From: Bdellovibrionales bacterium
GTDB lineage: Bacteria; Bdellovibrionota; Bdellovibrionia; Bdellovibrionales; UBA1609
Assembly: GCA_019695175.1 (NCBI GenBank)
Contig: JAIBAM010000019.1
Location: forward strand, 1 to 48,831
Length of the DNA stretch: 48,831 bases
Reading direction: 5' to 3'
The stretch's first letter is position 1, and every line of letters starts with the position of its first letter. This document shows positions 43,126-48,831 of the stretch, piece by piece. The notes under the pieces were generated by a model, which was not told the origin of the DNA, did no database searches, and saw only the letters and a program-made list of their open reading frames with translations. The position numbers and the translations under genes are program-made.

Positions 43126-43155
43126 TTATAAGTACTTTATGAATCGTAAGTTCAA
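43126..43155 (-). promoter_or_regulatory. rpsP: Possible promoter of the rpsP operon
   Basis: On the minus strand TTGAAC (43150-43155) and TTATAA (43126-43131) are separated by 18 bp, about 55 bp before the rpsP start. Fits a sigma70-like promoter. Confidence 0.45.
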
Positions 43156-43388
43156 CTTAAATTTAACTTATAAATTAAACAACGACGAATTTAAATTAGA
43201 GGGTACATCTACATGGTTTAAGTTGTTTGATCAAGTACAATTCATCGATCAAAATACGGGACTTAGGGCCTAGACCAGGAAGTTATGTCCAAACAGGACT
43301 GGGCAAAACTCTTATTAGTCAAAGTATTAGTTAAAGTAGAAAGAGCGGCTTCAGCCAGCAATAGCAGTACCAACTGACAATGACAACA

Positions 43389-43450
43389 GGGGCGATTTGC
43401 AGTCAGGAATCGAACTCCTGTAACAAACCCAACTCGCTCAGTTTCGCCTC
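43389..43450 (-). ncRNA. Structured tRNA-like sequence, possibly a degraded tRNA
   Basis: GGGGCGA (43389-43395) and TCGCCTC (43444-43450) can pair as an acceptor-like stem of seven with one wobble. Inside, CAGGAATCGAACTCCTG (43404-43420) is, on the minus strand, a T-arm with the GTTCGAT loop. The rest does not form a proper D-arm or anticodon arm, so it is not a working tRNA. Could be a decayed tRNA or another small RNA. Confidence 0.3.
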
Positions 43451-43462
43451 GTTTTTTTAAAT

Positions 43463-44800
43463 TTAAAAAAATCCTCCGTTGCGAGGCATTTTTCCGGGAC
43501 GACCCATTTTCATCATTTGAGACATCATTTTTTGACTTTGCTCAAACTGTTGCACCAGTTTATTCACATCTTTCACTTCTGTACCACTTCCTTTGGCAAT
43601 TCTCAATCGACGAGATCCATCTAAAATTTTGTGATTACGTCTTTCCTGCGCCGTCATGGAACGAATAATAGCTTCAATTTTACGCATTTGATCCTCTGGA
43701 GGAGCCATGCCACTGAGCTGTTTGGAAATTTGACCCATTCCAGGGATTAATTTCAATAAAGAATCAATTCCCCCCATTTTTTTTAACATCTGCATTTGGG
43801 AAAGAAAGTCCTCCATGGTGAGCTCGTTTCTTGCCAACTTTCTGGCGGACTCTCGAGCTGATTTTTCATCAATGACTTCCTGGGCTTTTTCGACCAAGGA
43901 AACAATATCCCCCATATCCAAAATGCGACCGGCCAACCGATCTGGGTGGAAAACCTCGAGTGCACCCACCTTTTCCCCTGTGCCCAAAAATTTTATCGGC
44001 ACACCGATGGTTTCACGAATACTGAGGGCTGCACCTCCTCGAGCATCTCCATCAATTTTAGTTAAAACCAAACCGGTAAGACCCAATTGACGGTGAAAAC
44101 CCTCGGCCACATTGACAGACTGTTGTCCAAGCATGGCGTCTGCCACCAATAATATTTCATTAGGTTGAGCTAAATGTTTTAGTCGGCTCAATTCCTCCAT
44201 TAAAACAGAATCTATTTGTAGTCTTCCCGCTGTATCAACGATCAGAACCTCAACCATTTGTTCTTTGGCCCAAACCATAGCTTGGGATAATATTTGTTCT
44301 GCTGATTGTCCTAATTGCGAATTAAAAACAGGAAGATCATTTGTTTTAGCCAATTTTTGCAATTGATCAATCGCAGCAGGTCGATAGATATCTGCAGGAA
44401 CAAGGCCAGGTTTTTTATGAAAATGCTTACGAATATGAAGGGCGAGTTTAGCCGCCGTTGTGGTTTTTCCAGTTCCTTGCAAACCCACCAAAAAAAAGAC
44501 TGCCGGTTGACCTTTGAGCTGAACCTCTACAGTTTGCCCCCCAAGGGTTGTGACCAATTCATCGTGAACAATTTTGACCAACTGTTGTCCAGCACTCACT
44601 GAATTTAAAACTTCCTGGCCTAAAGCCTTTTGTTTTACTCGGTCCAGGAAATTTTTAACCACTTTAAAATTAACATCAGCCTCCAACAAGCTGAGGCGAA
44701 TCTCTTTTAATGTCAGCTCCACATTGCTTTCAGTAATGCGAGATTGACCGCGGACTTTTTTTAAAGTGGAGAGAAGTCGATCCGAAAGTGTTTCAAACAT
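43463..44800 (-). CDS. ffh: Signal recognition particle protein Ffh
   Basis: The 445-residue GTPase has GLQGTGKTTTAAKLA (G1), DTAGRLQID (G3), TKIDGDARGG (G4) and a Met-rich M domain (MLKKMGGIDSLLKLIPGMG, MMSQMMKMGRPG). It binds signal peptides with 4.5S RNA and targets the ribosome to FtsY. The start codon ATG at 44800 follows GGGAG. It is downstream of the ABC-2 pair by 66 bases. Confidence 0.96.
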   Translation of the reverse strand: MFETLSDRLLSTLKKVRGQSRITESNVELTLKEIRLSLLEADVNFKVVKNFLDRVKQKALGQEVLNSVSAGQQLVKIVHDELVTTLGGQTVEVQLKGQPAVFFLVGLQGTGKTTTAAKLALHIRKHFHKKPGLVPADIYRPAAIDQLQKLAKTNDLPVFNSQLGQSAEQILSQAMVWAKEQMVEVLIVDTAGRLQIDSVLMEELSRLKHLAQPNEILLVADAMLGQQSVNVAEGFHRQLGLTGLVLTKIDGDARGGAALSIRETIGVPIKFLGTGEKVGALEVFHPDRLAGRILDMGDIVSLVEKAQEVIDEKSARESARKLARNELTMEDFLSQMQMLKKMGGIDSLLKLIPGMGQISKQLSGMAPPEDQMRKIEAIIRSMTAQERRNHKILDGSRRLRIAKGSGTEVKDVNKLVQQFEQSQKMMSQMMKMGRPGKMPRNGGFF

Positions 44801-44866
44801 AGAGCTCCCTTTTTATAAAGTTGAAAAATTCCTAGAAAGGCTCTTATTAATTCTTCAATTAAAATT

Positions 44867-45658
44867 TTACCAACGTAAAAAAGATCCCGTTCGCAAAGAT
44901 CTTAATGCGAGCAAATGAAAAACAACTAAAGTAAATAAACTTATGCCACAAGCCATTGGCCAAGAAACATCGCTCACACCTATAAGTCCGTACCTGACTC
45001 CATTTATGAAATAGAGCAGAGGATTGAGTTTTGCCAATTGTTGCCACCAGGGATGGAGAGATTCAAGAGTGAAAAAAACTCCTCCCAAATAAATCAATGG
45101 AGTCAGTATAAACCCTGTCACGGCGCTTAGCTGATCAAAACTTTTCGACCAAAAGGCGACGGAAATTCCCAGTTTGGCAAAAGTAAGTCCTCCGATACTC
45201 AAAAACAAAATGAGTATGAAGGGATGGGCAATACCCAAAATTTGTCCCTCAGCAATAAAAACAAAGAGCAAGCCGGCCAAGTAAGTCATGACCCCCACAG
45301 TAAGACCACGAATAAGTCCCCCCAGACTCATAGCCCACACTATTTGGGACCGTGTGAGTGGTGCCACTCTAAAATCTTCCAAGTCACCGCCAAACTTAGC
45401 CGTGATAATAGAGCTTGAGGCATTTTGAAAAGCATTATTCAGGCAGCCCATCATAATCAATCCTGGAATGAGAAAAGATAAATACGAAATTCCATCATGT
45501 ATTTTTATGTGGGATCCTAAGCTCACCCCAAAAATTAATAAATATAAAACTGAATTCACCAACGGTGTAATGACCGTTTGAACTATCACTTTAATAAATC
45601 GACTGATCTCTCGATCCAAAACGGTTAAAAAAGGGCCCCACCTTAAGGAATTTTTCAT
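44867..45658 (-). CDS. ABC-2 type permease
   Basis: The 263-residue protein has six hydrophobic segments with the ABC-2 signature region (FGGDLEDFRVAPLTRSQIVWAM) and an amphipathic start (LDREISRFIKVIVQTVITPLVN). It overlaps the ATPase gene by four bases. Forms an exporter with it, of the NodJ/DrrB type; substrate unknown. Confidence 0.85.
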   Translation of the reverse strand: MKNSLRWGPFLTVLDREISRFIKVIVQTVITPLVNSVLYLLIFGVSLGSHIKIHDGISYLSFLIPGLIMMGCLNNAFQNASSSIITAKFGGDLEDFRVAPLTRSQIVWAMSLGGLIRGLTVGVMTYLAGLLFVFIAEGQILGIAHPFILILFLSIGGLTFAKLGISVAFWSKSFDQLSAVTGFILTPLIYLGGVFFTLESLHPWWQQLAKLNPLLYFINGVRYGLIGVSDVSWPMACGISLFTLVVFHLLALRSLRTGSFLRW

Positions 45659-46572
45659 TTTTGCTGCTCCAAAATAAAGCGAAAGGCATCTTCCAAATTA
45701 CCTTCAATAATCTGGATGTCATTCAACATCCTTAAATCCAACTGGAGATCATTCAATAACTCTCCAATTCCTGTGGCACTAGGTAGAGAAAATTCTGCCA
45801 TCATTTGGTTTTGTAAAGTCAGATAGGGGTGCTTTAGGGGTCGAATTTCTCTCTTAAAATGCAGTCGAATCATTCTTGAGGTTAATGATTGAACCAATTC
45901 TTGAGTAGGTCCAATTTTTTTTAATTCTCCATGGTGCAAAACCGCCACACGATCACAAATATTTTCAGCTTCTTCCAAGTAGTGGGTGGTCAGCAAAATA
46001 GAAACCCCCTCTTTTTTTAAATCTTCGACAAATTTCCATAAACTCAAGCGGAGCTCCAAATCCACACCTGCCGTTGGCTCATCTAACAAAAGAAGTTTAG
46101 GCTCATGAACCAGAGCTTTTCCAATCATAAGCCTTCGCTTCATTCCCCCGCTAAGTTCTTTGACCTTTTTATTTCGATGATTCCACAAAGAAAGTCGATG
46201 TAATAAATAGTCGATACGATCCTTGTTTTTTCTGCGGCCATGAAATCCAGAAATAAATTTTAAAATCTCCTCAACTGTGAAATAGCCGTGATTGATAATC
46301 TCTTGGGGAACCCATCCCACTTTCGTTTTAGCCAGGCGAGACTGCTGGGCCACATCCACACCAAAAATTTCCACACAACCAGAGGTCGCTGGTTCCAAAG
46401 TGACAATAATTGATATTATTGATGTTTTACCCGCTCCATTGGGTCCCAATAGGCCAAAGACCTCCCCCGGTTTCACAGAAAAGGTCACACCCTTAACGGC
46501 CTGATTTTTACCATAATCCTTTTTCAAATCGTTCACTCTGAGGGCAGCAACTGGTTGAAAAGCACTCTGCAT
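45655..46572 (-). CDS. ABC transporter ATP-binding protein
   Basis: The 305-residue ATPase has Walker A GPNGAGKTS, signature LSGGMKRRL, Walker B LLLLDEPTAGVD and the switch His in LTTHYLEEAE. The C-terminal 80 residues match the DrrA/CcmA-like extension. Partner of the overlapping permease. Confidence 0.9.
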   Translation of the reverse strand: MQSAFQPVAALRVNDLKKDYGKNQAVKGVTFSVKPGEVFGLLGPNGAGKTSIISIIVTLEPATSGCVEIFGVDVAQQSRLAKTKVGWVPQEIINHGYFTVEEILKFISGFHGRRKNKDRIDYLLHRLSLWNHRNKKVKELSGGMKRRLMIGKALVHEPKLLLLDEPTAGVDLELRLSLWKFVEDLKKEGVSILLTTHYLEEAENICDRVAVLHHGELKKIGPTQELVQSLTSRMIRLHFKREIRPLKHPYLTLQNQMMAEFSLPSATGIGELLNDLQLDLRMLNDIQIIEGNLEDAFRFILEQQK

Positions 46573-46724
46573 GTAAAATCCGATCCCATGTTGTTTTAGT
46601 GATTGTTTGAAGATGCGAGGTCAGCTGTTCCTATTCTTTATTCTTTATTCTTAGCGCTTTTGTATTCTTAGTGCAGCCTGTGACGCAATTTAAAACTGCA
46701 ATTGGGAACTTCTTTTCTTAAGTT

Positions 46725-46742
46725 CTTGACCTTGACCTTGAC
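46725..46742. repeat. Three tandem CTTGAC hexamers upstream of trhO
   Basis: CTTGAC occurs at 46725-46730, 46731-46736 and 46737-46742. Each contains a TTGAC -35-like core, so they could give several -35 options or be a slippage tract. No strong -10 box is seen. Confidence 0.45.
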
Positions 46743-46803
46743 TTTAACCTGCCGTACCAAGAAAGCAAAAAACAAGGACACTAAAATTGCAAACGAGGTC
46801 TTA

Positions 46804-47874
46804 GTGAAAAATCAATATTTACAGGGCGAAAATCATGACGACTCTTTACTGGAATCTCAACAAAAAAAATTCAATTCTGAGTTAGCATCAACCTCCGATC
46901 TAACTTATTTTGTACTTAACTTTTACCACTTTACCCCCATTGCAAACACAAGACATTTGCACAGTGAACTACAAAGTGTCGGCCTAGAAAATCACCTCAC
47001 CGGATTAATCATACTGGCTGAGGAGGGCATCAACGGGACTATCGCAGCTTTCACCTTTGATTCACGAAATGCCGTAGAAAATTGGCTTAAAAAAAATCTA
47101 CAAATTCCTGAGAGTTCCTTTAAATACTCTGAAAGCAAAAAAGCTCTGTTCCCCAATTACAAAGTTAAAATTCGTAAAGAGATCGTGACACTCAATACTC
47201 CAGAATTAATCCCAGCTCCTCAAGACCCCTCCTATCTCACTCCGGAACAATGGAAAGCATGGATTGAAGGTGAAAATAAATTTAATTTAGTTGATGCCCG
47301 TAATAGTTATGAATATAAAATTGGTGCTTTTAAAGGTGCACAGGACTGCGGAACTCGCCATTTTACGGAATTTCCTGAAGCCGTGGAGGAAAAACTTCAA
47401 ATCGAAAAAGAAACTCCTTTACTGATTTATTGCACCGGAGGGATTCGCTGCGAAAAAGCCACTCTGGAATTGCGCCGTCGTGGTTACAGAGAAGTTTATC
47501 AGTTACATGGGGGAATTCTTAAGTATTTGGAACAATATCCCAACGATCAATTTGAAGGCGAATGTTTTGTATTTGATGAACGTGTTTCCCTAAAACAAGA
47601 CTTAACTCCCAGTTCAAGATTTGGATTTTGTCCCCACTGCGGAGACCCAGCAGAAACGCTGATATCCTGTGAACGTTGTGAAACCCCCATGAGAATTTGT
47701 CACAATTGTCATGGTCTACCTGTGTTTTCGAAAACATGCTCTAAAAATTGCGCTCACCATTACAAATTAAGACCATGGAAAAAAGCCCCTTTAACTGAAA
47801 AAAATCACAAACATCGTCACAACACTCAAGTCAAAGCACTACAATCCTGTAAAGAGCCTATTATCCAGAGATGA
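46804..47874 (+). CDS. trhO: tRNA uridine(34) hydroxylase (rhodanese family)
   Basis: The 356-residue protein resembles TrhO/YceA: N-terminal acylphosphatase-like part (EEGINGTIA), central rhodanese domain (NLVDARNSYEYKIGAFKGA) with active-site loop CTGGIRCEKA (Cys at about 210) and a C-terminal zinc-binding part (FCPHCGDPAE, SCERCE, CHNCHG, CSKNC). It hydroxylates U34 of some tRNAs using O2. The GTG at 46804 after CGAGG is chosen. The longer frame includes a low-complexity LTLTLT start from the hexamer repeat. Confidence 0.9.
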   Translation: MKNQYLQGENHDDSLLESQQKKFNSELASTSDLTYFVLNFYHFTPIANTRHLHSELQSVGLENHLTGLIILAEEGINGTIAAFTFDSRNAVENWLKKNLQIPESSFKYSESKKALFPNYKVKIRKEIVTLNTPELIPAPQDPSYLTPEQWKAWIEGENKFNLVDARNSYEYKIGAFKGAQDCGTRHFTEFPEAVEEKLQIEKETPLLIYCTGGIRCEKATLELRRRGYREVYQLHGGILKYLEQYPNDQFEGECFVFDERVSLKQDLTPSSRFGFCPHCGDPAETLISCERCETPMRICHNCHGLPVFSKTCSKNCAHHYKLRPWKKAPLTEKNHKHRHNTQVKALQSCKEPIIQR

Positions 47875-48103
47875 TTTGTCTTAAGTGAAAGACTAGTGAA
47901 ACAATGGAAGAGGAAATAAAACTATCTGTATCATTTGAAGGAAAAGGAAACGGAAAAATAAGAAGCCTTCAGAAAGCTGCGACAGCCGGAGAAGCAAGTC
48001 CCAGGCCTCAATTTAGCTCGAAAAAAAATTGAGCAAGGAAATCAATGATTCTTAAAAGCTTGCTTTCTTACAGTTACAAAAGAAAGAAAGACAATCTTTA
48101 GGC

Positions 48104-48130
48104 TTGACCGTTATAAATTGAATCTATAAT
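48104..48130 (+). promoter_or_regulatory. Promoter of the tRNA-fMet gene
   Basis: TTGACC at 48104-48109 and TATAAT at 48125-48130 with a 15-16 bp spacer, ending 28 bases before the tRNA. Confidence 0.65.
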
Positions 48131-48158
48131 CTGCAGAACCTTTAAAGATAATACTTGC

Positions 48159-48235
<77 letters not shown>

Positions 48236-48241
48236 TTTTTG

Positions 48242-48287
48242 AACATCCGAGCGATAGCTAAATAGCTGATTTCTCGGATGTTTTAAT
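48242..48287 (+). terminator. Rho-independent terminator of the tRNA-fMet
   Basis: AACATCCGAG (48242-48251) and CTCGGATGTT (48273-48282) form a 10-bp stem, with an inner small stem (TAGCTA/TAGCT), followed by TTTTAATTTT. Confidence 0.85.
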
Positions 48288-48342
48288 TTTGGGGTTCTGA
48301 AAAATTCCCGTCCAAATGTTCAAATGTACGGAGGTCGCAAAA

Positions 48343-48666
48343 ATGAAATCAAACGACCTCAAAATTGAAATCAAACTTACTCCGTCACAACTTTCGTTTT
48401 TGCCCACAATTATTAATAAAATGAATTCTGAGCCAGAAATGCTGATGGATCGCTTAGTGATTCAAGGCACGTCTCTTCTCGTGAGTTGCCATGATGTTGT
48501 GGATCTCTCCGAAGAAATGAAATTGAATCTGGCGAGTGAAATTGAGTTTTCGCGTTTGATGAAACAAATCAAAATCGCTTTGAATGAAGCATTGCAGTCA
48601 GAAGAGTTGACCGCACATCAAAGAAAGAATTTTTTGATTTCTTCGCAAGCCTTGGAACTAGCTTAA
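48343..48666 (+). CDS. Small hypothetical protein
   Basis: The 107-residue protein starts at ATG 48343, seven or eight bases after GGAGG; a longer in-frame ATG at 48316 lies before the ribosome site. It is helical and acidic (LTPSQLSFLPTIINKM, MDRLVIQGTSLLVSCHDV). No family is recognised. It stands alone after the tRNA terminator. Confidence 0.6.
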   Translation: MKSNDLKIEIKLTPSQLSFLPTIINKMNSEPEMLMDRLVIQGTSLLVSCHDVVDLSEEMKLNLASEIEFSRLMKQIKIALNEALQSEELTAHQRKNFLISSQALELA

Positions 48667-48831
48667 GCTTCGTCGTTTTCTCGTCTTTGAATCAAAACAA
48701 CATCGGTTCTACTCAATCAGAGGGGGAATCGAGATTTCAAGTTAGTGAAGTTTTCTCTTTCTATTTATTATTCCATTCCATCCACATAGAGCAAGCACTC
48801 TTAATCTATAATTATTAAAATTCCTAAATCC

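Larger units (their letters stand above)
43074..43462. other. Gap between ffh and rpsP with tRNA-like structure
   Basis: No gene is seen. A minus-strand promoter for rpsP and a possible structured RNA at 43389-43450 (described separately) are the only signals. I looked for the SRP 4.5S RNA signature near ffh and did not find it. Confidence 0.4.

Noticed and set aside
43074-43462. 4.5S SRP RNA next to ffh
   Set aside because: The conserved GGAAGCAG-type tetraloop region of bacterial SRP RNA is not found in the gap.

Overview
The window looks like a chromosomal segment of a predatory-type bacterium of the Bdellovibrionota or a close relative. This is inferred from the gene order rpsP-khpA-rimM-trmD-SPOUT methyltransferase-rplS-rnhB-yraN, the AT-rich composition, and the many secreted or TPR proteins. 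No species can be named from the sequence alone.

Left part (1-12.1 kb). A three-gene secreted operon (162-3860) encodes a di-haem c-type cytochrome-like protein, an unknown exported protein and a Tat-exported DUF1501-type protein. Opposite it lie oligoribonuclease and a small Smr-domain protein. A seven-gene + strand operon (5061-12030) follows: SDR, luciferase-like flavin oxidoreductase, ALDH8-type semialdehyde dehydrogenase, two LigB-type extradiol dioxygenase subunits, an asparaginase II homologue and a RidA-type 2-aminomuconate deaminase. It has the core of a 2-aminophenol/3-hydroxyanthranilate meta-cleavage route, but lacks the usual downstream enzymes and carries three unexpected partners. 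The asparaginase homologue has lost all three expected zinc ligands.

Middle part (13.0-31.9 kb). An 18.9 kb integrative element sits in a tRNA-Val(TAC) gene. The displaced 3' part of the target tRNA lies at 12973-13038 and its 5' part at 31848-31890. They share a 33-bp direct repeat and together form a perfectly paired tRNA-Val. Just inside the right end the element carries a complete, slightly different tRNA-Val (31620-31695) that probably replaces the broken one. Its cargo is: an ABC-2 exporter; several small unknown genes; an Xre-lipoprotein-membrane protein operon; a four-gene operon of small protein, resolvase-like protein, tyrosine recombinase and SF2 helicase, facing a small ribbon-helix-helix-like gene across a palindromic promoter; a cupin-TPR-GNAT fusion with a VOC protein; a HEPN-like putative abortive-infection protein; a plasmid-like initiator-helicase-primase module; a large tyrosine integrase; and an S41-like exported protein. 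The replication module suggests an element that can replicate when excised. A truncated ISL3-type transposase lies just outside its left end.

Right part (32-48.8 kb). These are mostly chromosomal housekeeping genes: a rhomboid protease overlapping an RDD-domain/TPR membrane protein, several exported or TPR proteins, the ribosome and tRNA-modification operon on the minus strand, ffh, an ABC-2 transporter pair, trhO and an initiator tRNA-fMet with a clear terminator.

The strongest candidates for something undescribed are the aminophenol-like operon with its altered asparaginase homologue, the recombinase/helicase operon, and the self-rescuing tRNA-Val element.
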